This document shows positions 11,701 to 24,776 of a DNA stretch of 64,000 bases, one piece after another. The notes below the pieces were generated by a model. That model was given only the letters and a program-made list of their open reading frames with translations. It searched no databases and was not told the origin of the DNA. Position 1 is the first letter of the stretch. Each line of letters starts with the position of its first letter. The position numbers were made by a program, and so were the translations under genes. The stretch comes from Dicaeum eximium (taxonomy: Eukaryota; Chordata; Aves; Passeriformes; Dicaeidae). The stretch spans positions 1,302,001 to 1,366,000 of the forward strand of contig VWZP01002400.1 in assembly GCA_013396995.1 (NCBI GenBank), given 5' to 3'.

Positions 11701-14700
11701 ACAATAAAGCTTCTACATTTAGACTTTTTAGGAAAAACAGACAAACCAAGCTATGGAAAAGAAGGTGACAGTTCAGAACTTCTATACAACAAACACTGAA
11801 TTTGCACCCCCAAATGACTGTTGCCAATCCTGCTTGGATTGATGCAAACTAAAGCTTGCTTTTATGTATTAGTTACTCAACAACACATACACAAAGCTCT
11901 GAGTTTATATTCACTGTCAGATGTGTCTGTGTACAACTCATAGTGAATGGGTTTTTGTGACTAGCAATAACTGGCATAGCTAGAGAGAAATAATGATGAG
12001 CAAACTTTTCTTCTAATCCTGTGAATTTCATTGATAATTAACTTGGCTGGGCAATTCTAGAAGTTCCACCTTTTAACAGTGTGAATAATTCAAAGAAAAA
12101 AATATATAGAAAATCATACTGGTATTAAAAAGCTGTGCTTTTTAAACTTTTGAGGCATTGTTTCCCAGACAAGGACTGGGAATTTATTCTTTGCCTTTTA
12201 ACAAATTTATAAACCATTTGTTCTGTTGCAGATACCCAGTCATTGCCAAAACCTCCTGGATGTACAGCCAGAACGTTTTTCAGTCTGTTTGTGTAGCAGC
12301 ATCATACCTTTCTCAATAAAAGAAGCCACAAAGATTTTGTGACAGATTCTATTTTTTGCCTAGCTATCACAAACCCCTGAAAAACACATTGTGTTTTATG
12401 TCAGTTATTTTAAAAAAACCCACAAATTATAATGAAAACAAAATTGCTGAGAATTATAATTTGAATGTCCATTTCAGATTTACTGTTACTCTGAGGTTTT
12501 ACACCTTGATATTTTTTCCTCTTACCTCACCACACAATTACAAGCTACTGTAATTATTCCTTTTATAATCATTGCCATTATAATACCAGCAATCTACATT
12601 GCTGAGCATTCTGCATAGTGTCCTTACTGAAGCACACCCTACTCTAAGCCCATTCTAATATTTGCAGTTTGAAACCTGACAAAAATGTCCTTAGAGTAAA
12701 CATGTGGGATCAATTATGCGAAATAAAGCATACAGCTTAGAAGTACCATACCACAGCAGAGCTCACACTTTCTTTTAAACTTACTAATGTCTCTGACCCC
12801 TCTCTGCAAAAGCACTTTAATCAACATTCACATATTACTTTTTTTTTAGCCTTACCCTTTAACAAGCTGCAAAAAATGTTTAGCAATCAATTATATACAT
12901 CAAGTTGATATGCTGCAGGACTGAGGGTCATTTAATCCTAGAGCTACAGCTGAAAGAGTTTGGGAAAGCCACATGGGGAGCAAACTCACTTGTCCCTTTT
13001 AGACTTGCAAGCAAGAGGACAGCTTAATTAACCCAACAGAGAGTGTCTCAACCTTTCTGCAGCTCTTTGTGAAAGCACTGACAACTGTTCTTTTGGGCCT
13101 TAAGAGCAATTGCTTTATGTCTTCAAGTTTCAGCTGTGCATACATACAGCCCCAGTAAGAAATGTCACAATCAAGCGATCATATTAGATAAATTTGATTC
13201 TGATGGCATGGCCTAATCCCATGCTGGAACAATAACCTCAATCTGGACCTGGCTACTGATGTCTGGTATGAGATATGGGTCAGTGAACGTAAGTGCTCTA
13301 TTTGTAATCATAAAAGGAGAGGTAATGCATAGGATGCTAAACTATTGCTTTGCCTCCCCTTCATCTTATGGGGAAATTGATGGTCCATATTCTCCAGAAG
13401 GATAGGGAGAGGATGTGGCTGATTAGGAGTCAGGGTTTGCTCTGACTATGCATCTTTTAAAGAGATTCCTTTCCTCTCTTAACAGTTTTCAGAAGAATGT
13501 GAGTAATAAGATTCCCTACTGTTCAAGGAGGGCATTGCTTTTCAGGGAGGGAGGTTTGCTTCATTACTTTATTAATCACCACCCAGTTCATTTTAAGTTC
13601 TTAGGCAGCCCAGCATGGCTTCTGAGACAGCTCTGCCCACTCTCCTGCAGGTTCCTGTGCAGGCCAGCTTCTTTGCTTTTGTGACATTCTGGGGACTGTC
13701 CATTCTCCTTGCAGTGTCTTTGCTTGTTGCCTGCTAAGCTGGTGTGAACAACTATAGTTTTCTCTGCCACTGCTTCTGACAGGAACCGGGAAACTTCATT
13801 TTACTGTAGATTTACTTTTGCTAATTCTAATCCCATAGCATCTACTTAGAGCAATCACACTCTTTGTTCAGGACAAACTAACAAACAAGGCCATTTCACT
13901 GATGTAGTTATTTTCAAATAAGCACTTAGTCGTATGTCAAGTCAACAGTTAAATGGGAAGTATAATTTAGAGGCCTAACTTCTTTTTCCTTTGCAGTAAT
14001 CTCCAAAAATAGGATAACCAGAATTCTTCCAGAGCCATATGTAGAGTGTAGTTTAAAGGACAAACACGGGACACAGCATATACTTTAAGAGTATCCCAAG
14101 TATTCTCAGAGCCTTGGCACAAGTGCTGCAGAATTAGCAAATGTCCAAACACCTTAGATCCCACCGAAAAGACATGTAAGGGTTGAAAAGATCCAGGAAA
14201 ATCTTGACACAGTAAAAGATTTTTGGACAGAGCTACTAAGTATGGATGTTCTGTAGTTGCACAAGATAAATACTCAAGCGGGTCTTAGTTTGGAAGTAAG
14301 ATTATTCTTTCTTGCCAATTTTTTTGGTGGTTCTTAGCCTAAACTGGGTATTTGTCTGAATTACTACAGATGCGTTGATCTGACTCCAACCTGAAGTTAC
14401 TGAGGTTTTATAAGACAGCAATAAAGCTCTCTTTGCATTAACCAGCCAAGCACATCAACATTTTAATGAACTGTTTTTACATGGTTCGTTGAGTAGCTCC
14501 TAGTCTCCTATAATACAAATCACTTCTCCGTCACCCTCGCCCCTCTCATGCAGGCTTTTCTTGGCAGGGTGTGAGCTGGAAATGGAATAGCAGTTCCATG
14601 GATATCCAGCAAATCGGACACTGTAGGCAGTGCAGCTCCCAGCAGTACAAATGTTTAAGCTATTGTGTCATATAAAGGAGATCTCCAGCAGCCACAAGCA

Positions 14701-17700
14701 GTGAAGCAGCTGCACTGTAATCACCAAGCAAACTGCTCGGGACCTCGGGAAATTCAAGCTCTTGGAGCGACCGCATTGCACCGCAAGGTTTCAGACAATG
14801 AACTTCAGTGCTGTGTGGCAGGCTGGGGGAGCTCAAGTGTCATTAATCACAGAACAGCCCATCTCCCAAACAGGTATTTATTTTATATTGACCTAAAGGT
14901 TGAAATAAATTATTGAAATCAACATCAGTGTAGACCAAATCTCCTTGGAATAATTAAATTATATTAATGACAAGCATTTTGGTGTATTCTAGTCAACCTT
15001 TAAAAAGCAACATAAAAAGCATAAAATATTTATTGTTATGCTTTCAAATAGACTTCATGACACATTATGTATTTTTGAGATTAAAGATTAGTTCTAACAC
15101 ATGATTTAATAATGAATGCAAATTATAAATGAATATTTAACAAACCATATCACATTTTATGTCTTAACATATCCTTTGCCATTACTGTAACTGAATGAGA
15201 AATGGCTCTGTGATGTATTGTCCTGCTGCCTAAGGCCCTGGTGTTTTCACCTTGATACGGCCTTTAAAATAAATTAATTTGTTAACATTTAAGAACTGTG
15301 TGCAAGAGTTGGCATAAAACATTTATAAGTCTGTTTATGATTGAAGGAGCCATGCACTAATCAGGTAATATTTATTGTAAAAATAATTTATTTGGCCAAT
15401 TGTTCCATGAAAAAAAAAATATTTGGAAATGTTTATTTCCAAACTTAGTTTAGGATTAAGTGGTACTAATGGTACCATAAAGATGTTATATAGTGTTAAT
15501 ATAACCTGAGTATTAAAAACATAATGAATTTGCTATTTATGAACCATTAAGTTTTACCTCAACCCTAGAATAAACTTCCGATCATTACAGATCTATTAAT
15601 AACTTTTCTGTTGTCTTTTCCCTCTCTTTATTCGCTTCTTTGCTTTCCTCTACATGGTCAGAGTCATATTTTTGATATTTGCAGAATTAATTAAAATATG
15701 TTTTAGAAAACAGTATTTTATTCTGAGCAATATTTTTTACTCTTCTGTGTGCTTAAGTGCCTATACAGACTACTATCACAGAAAGACAAATATTATTTTT
15801 GTTTACTTTTCATTAGTATTTGTAATGCCCTATCTATTACTATTAAATTCTATTTAATAATCTATTTGATGTTGCAGATTAAAAAAAATACAAGAAATAC
15901 AGGGTTCTCAGTTTAATCATTTGGTTCAAGTGGCCTGGTTTAGACTTTCTGTAGAGAATAAACCACACGTAACTTAAACCAAAATGTGGCAAATACATTG
16001 GGTGGGAGGTTCACTAAACTCCCCAGCAAGTTTTAGTGATTGAAATAATAAATCTTCTGTCTGGCACTGCTCAGCTGAGCTGACCACGTAGATCACTGTC
16101 CTAATTTAATCAGCTAGGAATGAGACTTAGAGTAAGTTATAGTTAGAGCTTAGCTAGTAATGTTTTATACTTACATAACATTCTAAATATTTAAACATTA
16201 ATGAACAAAAATTGAAAAAAATTCTGACAAGAATTTTCTTCTAGTAGCCCTTTCAATGCAACATTTCCACACCACTTGTGATCCAAATACAATGCTTAAA
16301 GAAGAGCGTTTCAGATATTTTAGGAAAAATAGAACAATAATAAATTAAGAATGGAAAGAGGAGGATGTGTCACAAAAGATGAGATTCAGAAGGACACTGT
16401 GACTAAAGGACAGTAAGAAACAATGAAATTACTACCCATTGAGCAAGAAATTAAAGAAAGAAATTTAAAAAGAGTTTATTAATTGGCAAGAGAACTTTTA
16501 TGATGGCAACCCTTATTCTCTTGCCCCACTGTCTGCCATGTCTGTCTGGAATGCACAGTCACACAGAGATTTGGGTGCTCAACTGCTTCCTGATTTTTTA
16601 TCTGTTTTGTCAGGTTTCCCAGACATCCCTACCTCTTCCTGTAATCTTCTCCCAGTCATCTCTCCTTATTAATTTTGCCATTATTTTCTTCACATTTCGT
16701 TCTCCAACGTTCTTTGTCATTGCTGTTTTCTTGTGTTCACTTACAACAACTTCTGACATATGCTATGCAACCTTTTAAGACTTATCTCATAAACAATTTG
16801 GGGATCACTCCTATTTAGGCTGCATCTCAGTTCAGATTCCATTTCTCTTCATTTCATTAGCTTTAAAAGAGATCTAAGAGTTTGCAATACTACATCATGG
16901 ACTGAAAATACAGTTGCTGCTTAATAGATATGGAGAAATCTTATTTTATCTCATTAAAATTTTTCAAGAGTGCCTAATAACTCAGTTCAGCCTTCACGAT
17001 TATTGGCATGATAAAGTGAAAGCAAGCAGATCCTGTCAAGATGAAATTTCATGTCTCTGCTTATACCAAGTTTTGTGACTGATCTGACTAATCCCAAGCT
17101 AACCATAGTACAGTAAAATAAGAGGTGAGAAACACAAATATGTGAGAGTTATGCAACATTTACCCTTGTTTTCAACTTGAAAAGCTACCACTCACAAGAC
17201 ACAGGGTTGTCCTTGTGTCGATCTCTTCACATGCAGACCAAAACCAAAGCTGAACATGACAGACTAGTTTCACTCAGTAAAACAAAACATTTCACTTCTC
17301 CACAGTATTATTTATGACCCATGAAGCTTTTCTTTCAGACCTAAATACAGGAGAGATAACAATATTGTTTCTCTTTGCCAAAATTTTTCCCCACACAATT
17401 TGAGTTTTCCCTGAAACAAACTCTGTCCAACACTTGACACCAGTGTCTTTTCCATTTATCAAGTGAACAGTTAATACAGGTGACATAAAGCATCATACCC
17501 AAGACAGGGAGAATTCAAAAGCCAAACCAGCACACCAGACCCTAATGTGAGAATTAAATAAAATTAGTTTTAACTGTATAGTTTCTCAAAGCATTGGCAC
17601 ATTATATCAAACATGATACACTTTTCAAATCTTATTCAAGTTCTTTCTTTTGGCTTTTTTTCCCAGTCATAGGACAACAAACTCTATAATTCCACAGAAG

Positions 17701-19714
17701 GATTTCCAGGGAAGACACATGGATTTGCCTGCACTACTACCATCTTTTCTAAAATTGTCAACAAGCAAACAGCCTCTACTGAATACCCTAATACTCACTC
17801 TGGGTCTTACCCAATGCCCATCAAAGCCAGCCAAAAGAGTTTCATAGACTTGGGTAACGCTTTACGTGAGGCACTGAGGCAGCCAATGACCATAAATCAG
17901 CAGTTCTGCAGATTCTGCTCTCTCACTCAGCTCTCCTGAGCTCTCTTAGAAACCTCATGGTAGCTACAGCCAAATAAGCTACATAGAATACACTAAAATG
18001 TAAAGCAGCAGTGTACACTAAAGCAAAAATCATGAAAATCACTTCACCTGTGACAACACAGAAATGGATTCAAGGTTCACACAAACTAGCATTAGGTTCG
18101 TGTTTCTGTTGCATCCATTCTGCCTCCTGTCGAGTTACAACTTCTGCTTTCAAAATTTGCAGCTCCATTTACAGACAGAGCAAAATTTACATATGTGAGA
18201 GAGCATGAAACTGAGAAGGGAGAAATAATGGATGGAAATCAAACAGCTGCTTCAGAAAGGGACAAGGCTTTCAGGATCAGCACCTGAAAACTTAGGAATG
18301 AAGAAAACAAAAATAATTCCCAGCTGAAGAAGAGACAAAGAAGATAACCCTCCCATAGGAGCACAGCATGATAAGTAGCCACAGGGAGAATCACTGTGAT
18401 CAGTCAGAAAGGCAGGAGAGTTATTAGCTTAGCCCTGAACCTCCTACTTAATGTGGGGCCAGTGGTGATAGTTAACAGACCCTGGCTAAGGTGACAAGCT
18501 TTGGACCTGCTTGAGGAAATCCAATTGAGAAGCAGCCATGAGGAACAACAAGCTAGAAACAGATGTTTCAGCTACCAGGATGTGCACACATTTAACCTGA
18601 ATATGTAGAAAAAATATTATTTTCTATAGATAGTGATTTCATTTCCTTCTGCAGCTCAGGTACTGTCAGATCTCATTATCCACAGGTAAAATGCTTCCTT
18701 CACATTTTGGAATAGATCTTAAATTCAAGCAGAACTGTTTGAGTTGTGGCTACTGAATAAAGGATTAAAGGCACTAGATTTATATTCTGAAGATTATTTT
18801 AGTATTCAAGCAAAACAAGGCTAAAGTCATGGGAATACAAAAGTGAAATTTCAACAGTTAAAACAATTACTAATCCCCTTTCACCCCGCATAAGCCATCG
18901 GGAAAGCCAAAGCTTTCTTTCAGCTGTCAATTCATATTTAGGCAACTAAATTTGTTCACATGTACATGTATCAATAAATATCCAGATCTCTGCCAAAATG
19001 GGACAGGAACAGGTTTGTCAGGAGTTAATTACACTCAAAGGCAATTTTGCCAAATACAACAAACAAAATGTCAGACTTAAGCTGGTCTTTTGTGCATCTC
19101 TGGGTTCCATAGCACATGAAGGAGAATACAAAAGCCCTATGGGAGGTTAATATCATATATACATCATATACTCTGGTGCACATTTTCCTCTGCAGTTCTA
19201 TAAACCTCATTAGCATTTATGAAAACTATATATGCACCTCAAGAGGAGAAAACTCCCTAATAGGTGGATTTTTACAAGAAATTTACTATTCTCAACACAA
19301 CATATGCCTGTTCCTAATTTCAAACACATCCCATTTTAGGGACATATAACATCCCTAAATAGTTACTGCTAAATTTTTTTATGGTTCTACTTAAAAAATA
19401 AAATAAATAAAACATGCATAACAGAAGTCAATACCACTGAATGTCTACAAAAGCCAATCTCTGAGCACACACGGAACAGTGAAATATCTTTGCAAACAAG
19501 ATTTTTTTTCTATGCCTTTGTTAACATCCAAGCCTATATAGCTTCAGGGAATAAGAGTAACTTAAGCTATTCTTTCAAACTCTTAATTTTCTGTATTGAA
19601 AATAAGTTAAAGTGATATAAATTTACATTCTCTTTTGCTGCTATTTCCAAAGAAAATAACCTCGGTCATTTCCGAGATAATAAGATAAGAAGTCCCTGAC
19701 AAAATTCGGGTTTT

Positions 19715-19776
19715 TTTCATGGAACCATAGAAACCTTTACTCTTGGAAAGACCTTTAAGACTGAGTCTCTTCATTG
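19715..19776 (-). mobile_element. CR1 LINE 3'-end remnant (antisense)
   Basis: The stretch CATGGAACCATAGAA, then CTTGGAAAGACCTTTAAGA and GAGTC, resembles the reverse complement of the conserved CR1 3' end (CATAGAAT...TTGGAAAGACCTTAAAGATC..GAGTCC). Only about 60 bases are recognisable, so it is an old 5'-truncated copy pointing along the minus strand. The family was assigned from memory of the consensus. Confidence 0.6.
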
Positions 19777-22700
19777 CTTCTAATTAGAGTATAATAAATT
19801 ACTCTAATATTTAACTAAAAACAAAATCAAGGATGTTTTCAGCTGCCTTTCTCCATTTAAATAATATCATGGGGGTAAGGGGGAAAGGAAGGATTAGTAC
19901 ATAAAATTTTAAAAAAATTTAAAATTCTTCTGAGTTCTAAATTCTCAAAAAATGGATGTTAATGATTACTGTTTTTCCAAATTACAAGCACTAAGGGTTG
20001 ACATTAGGATATAGAAATTTTTGTTAAATATAACCTTATAGCACATTGTTTCTTATGAACCCAAAGCAAAGCTTTTTTAAAATATGCCTCCAGCTTATTT
20101 TAAATAACAATCTTGAGAACATCTCAAGAAGAAATTTCTTCATAATGTAGCTTCTACTTCAGAAGAACTTGGTGGTCAGAAGGCCAGGAATCTACTTCTC
20201 TTTTCATATATACTTAAATATTTTATTTCACCTACTTCAAGAACCTACAAGCTTCTCCCAGCAGAACAAGAGTACAACTTCCCTAAAATACACCAGATTT
20301 TTAAAAACGTAAGTGTCAAAGCCTGGACTGAGTAAAATATCTGCTCCACTTGCATGTAGTATGCAATTCAGATTATTCTCTTCTCTTATTTATGCCATCA
20401 TGCCATGAAAATGTTATCTTAGTGAGAAAAGATTGTGTTTAAACAATTGTCCATTTTATACATGTAATAAATAGAAGGACCTAACATCAAGAAATAAAAC
20501 ATCATGTTCTAAAGCAGAGTAATTAATGTGAAAAATACACTAACCTTTGAAATCCAAGTAAATTGGCAAAATAAAATCAAATATGTAAAAAAAGTTTGTA
20601 TCTCTTTTTAAAGTTAATTATTTTCATTACCTCCATGTAATATTTCCTTACATTTTAAGTAACTGAAAGCATAACATGGTAGAATAACTAAAATAAAGCT
20701 GGTATCTGGCAGCAAATAGGCCAAGTTTCCTGGAAAGTTCAGCCATTAAAATAACAATATATAAGGAAAGAATAGGTGTGCCTGCAGGAAATCTAGAGAT
20801 GCCTGGGTTTCACCACAGAAGCAGATGATGTCTGTTGTACACTGTGTGCTGCACTGTCCAGTCCTACATGTCTTTACTGAATACTACACAGATGTTCTAA
20901 AACATTTAAAGTACACAACAAAACATAAAAGCAGACATAACGCTATCTCCAACAATGATAGGCTATGAGGACTTCTAAGAGCAAGAAAACCACTGATTAG
21001 GAAAAAGCATCAGAAATGAACCCCTACTCCTTGAAATCAAATTTTCTTTTATCAGGGTATGTGAAAATGTAGTAATAGATAACTGGCATTTATATGGTAC
21101 TTCATGTACAATTCTGAGTGTACAACTTCACTGAGGAAAATTAGAAGCTTTCATTGTTCATATCTTATACTTGAAAAAGCTGAAAGACAATGCAGTCATG
21201 CAAGAAATATCAGAATATCTACCCTGAATTTCACTAACCCAGGAAATCAGGGCAGGTGTAAATAAAATCAGGACATTCTAGCTTCTACAACCTTCCTCAA
21301 GAACAAGGGATGATAGGGTTGGTTAGCACACCACCATGGCATCTCACATCCTCCTTATGGTTGAGTCTACATAAGTTTTTGGCACATTCAATTCCAGCCC
21401 ATTCAGTGGTTCAATTCCTTATTTTGAACAAAAAAAATATTAAATTTAAAGTGTATGAGGCAATCTTCTTCCTAGCCCTTTGCTCCAACAGAAATCCAAT
21501 CCTTCCACATAGGGCAGCTGAAGTCTGCAAGTATAATGGACAATTATCCAAAGTCACAGAGGCAGCGAGGGTTTCCTCTGCCTCCAAATTGCAATTTTGT
21601 GGGACTTCCAAACTGCTAAACTGCTTTATCAGCATGGTTATAAACTCCAAGTAGCCACATATCATCCCCATCAACAGGTGGAGAAATTAATGGCAAAGAA
21701 AATTACCAAACATGCAAAATCTGCTGGGACCATTTAAGTACTAATCAATGCATGGCCCTGGTTGTCTTGCCTCTCCATGACTGGTTTTACACAGCTACCA
21801 GATAACTTGCAGGTGATTGTCAGAAAGTTTCTTCTTTAACTGAAAGGGCTGAGATTAGAACAGACACCTGATTTCACTATCTGTCAGACTATACTGCTGT
21901 GTTCTCCATGTCGTTGCCATGTTTTTTCTGATTCTATATTAGGCATTAGATTTGGACTGCAAATAAATTTTTTTCTTCACAATTCAATGAAATGAAATGA
22001 AGAGTTACTTCTTAGTTCTTTATTATTTCTTCTTTAGCTGTAGCTCATCTGGCTTCTAATTTTCAAATAGATTATTTTAAATTTCTGTTCCAGTACTTCT
22101 AGAAGATTCAGTAAGGATAAGATGATTAGGGTCTAAAAAATAATCAACATTCATATGAAATCTTATGTGCCTCTGGCAGATTCTAAACAATATATTTCCA
22201 TTAAATATCCCAAAGAATGGTTATACAATGGGTTTTTTGTCAAAAAGTAGATACGAGTCACATACCACATCCAGGATACCAGAATCACCTTTAATGCAGC
22301 AGGCAAAGACCTAAAAGAAAAGCAAAGGATAAAAATGTAATTTTTTTTTTAAAATTCATTTTGGAGGATTAAAAAAAAAATCATGGAACAAATGCTTTCA
22401 TTGTAAAGGTAGAGGCTAAAATACCCTCAAAAATTGAAGGCAGTTTCACCTCAACATGATGAGTGTCACTTTGTGGCTTACATACAAGTCCATCTTATTT
22501 GGCACTGAAGAAGTGTCACAGGACAGTGAAAAACCCACAAACCCCCAGTACATAGGTGCCATCATCTCTACTGTCCTTGACACAAAGGACCAAAGCCCAC
22601 ATAGAAGGAAACAAGGAGAAAGTGAATGTCATCTCCAAATGTCCTTGCTTTTGTGTGCTTCGGTCAGATTCTATTGTCATTTGTTAGGCAATCAGGCTAA

Positions 22701-24729
22701 GACCCCTTTGTTTTCAACTCTACTCAAAATATAATTTCCTGATCTAATCCTGTTTGTTACCAGTATGAACATTTGTGACCCTAAAAGTATCCTGGCAACA
22801 TAAATGACCCAAACATTAATCCTTAAAAGACATTATGGCAGTTTACTGATGCAGACTCATTTTTGCCCTCAAATAATCAAACTAAACAGAACCTCCTTCC
22901 CTCAAATAAAAAAGTCATAAACATCAAAACAGGACAGTGACTTTGGAAATGGATAAAATTAAACTTAAACGCCTTTCCTTTACATGAGAAAAGGAGGATG
23001 AATCTATTATTATCACCCTCCTCTCTTCTCCCTCCAAAAAGAAAATTATATCTACACAAACTCCCAGTAATGCCTTTCTTAACTTGATGATCTGTTGCTT
23101 TGCATCTTAGGGCATTATGTGTTTCATGGAGTATTGTATCAAATAGAAACAGCAGAAATAAATTTCAAACCCAAGTACTTTAGATCTGTATCTGAAATGC
23201 AGATGCATGTGTCTCACAAATGAGTGGTGTGTTTAAAGTACAAAGTTGATTGACACATGCTTTCACTTAATGATGGTAATTACGAAGAATAACAACTCCA
23301 AGCCACATCTGTTCAATGTAACAATCTTGTTGTGCTATGCAGATTACACTGAGAGCTGTCAGAAATGCCAATTTTACCACAAATCATGCATAAGCACATT
23401 TGTAAGACAAGAAACAGATTAATAAGCATCAACACTTTTCTGTAAACACTTGTTGAAGAGAATAAAAGCTGTAAGCACTAAGGAAATGATACAACAGTGG
23501 ATGCTTTCTCTATCAAGCTTGAAATAAAGAAATCACAGGAAGGACAAAAGTGCAGGCTGAATTCCCAAAGAACAAGTCCCCCTGTAGCAGATCAAGATGT
23601 GGAAAACTTAACAATTACACTACATGTGAACAACATATAATCACATTTTTTCTTTCCTTTTAATCAGTTCTCATTTAAAATATTCAATTTTGGCAGCACT
23701 AGATAGTATAGAAACAGGGAATTTTTAAGTTGTACTGAATTAAAATACCCTTTTTTTTTTGATTGCAGAACATGCAAATCTAAATTGAAGCAAAACCCAC
23801 TAAATGAAGAAAACAAAAAGCACTAAGTCATAAACCTATGGATTTTCTTATCATATCATAATTGTAGGTGCTTTATTCAAAAGCTGTTTAAGATTCAGGG
23901 TCATGTTTTTGCTATAGCAAAGGAGCATGGAATTATAGGCAAGCAATCTCAGACAAGTCATTAATGTAACATGACTTTGTTTGCTTTTGTATGCCAGAAG
24001 ACATTACAAGATACAGCTGACATACGATATAATCATAGAATAAATAAATAACATGGTTTTAAAAAACAGTCTTAGATATATTCCTCTGTAAAATATAAAT
24101 TAAAATTGAAATAAGATTTTTTTTTTTTAGTCTCATTGAGAAGTAGTTTCCCACTAATGTGACTTAGTTGACTCTATATACAACACAGGAACTGTGCATG
24201 CACTTGTAATAAAAACTTAACAAATCACCTTTTTCAGTTGTGAGTATTTATTTTCCCAAGTAGTCTAAACTTATTCTTGTTCACAGACTGCCTCAGTGGA
24301 TAAACTGTACACTACCTTGGTGGATCATTTAGACATCCTGCAGGTTTAGCCAGAGATGAGACCTTCTGTGTGCACCATTTGCTTTTAAGTTCAGATTGCC
24401 TGAGTTTGATAAAAACATTTTTAATATTTTTGATAACACTGGGACAGCTGCCTTGGGCATTTAAAGCATACAGAGAAGCCAAAAATTATTTACAGCACCC
24501 AGAGATTTCATAAAAAGACTATTTACCACCTAAGTATTATAATCTACAAAATGTCCAGAAGGAGTAGTACAGTTATTTCCATGCTCTAGGCTTATTCACT
24601 TTCCAATAAAATGAGCAAAATATTTTCGTAATTAATTGGAAAAATCCTACAGAGCATTAAGTCTCATATCCTGAAAAGCACATAATTCCTAGGCTATCCT
24701 CCTAAAATCCATGAAGTTACATAAAAAGT

Positions 24730-24776
24730 TTGAATGCCAGCTTAGAAGGGACCTCATGTTCCAACCTTTATTATGT
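24730..24776 (-). mobile_element. Possible CR1 LINE fragment (antisense)
   Basis: TTAGAAGGGACCTCATG then TTCCAACC resembles the reverse complement of the CR1 3' region (TTGGAAGGGACCTCAAAGATC..TTCCAACC). It is very short and diverged, so a chance match is possible. Confidence 0.4.

Noticed and set aside
21310..21674. 114-codon plus and 87-codon minus frames
   Set aside because: They are overlapping opposite frames with no domain, no splice context and no codon pattern. They are chance open frames.
22266..22310. 45-base minus-strand segment with AG and GT borders (VFACCIKGDSGILDV)
   Set aside because: Two frames are open, and neither joins in phase without a stop to the other minus-strand candidates at 7.2 and 33.5 kb. 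Such short matches are expected by chance.
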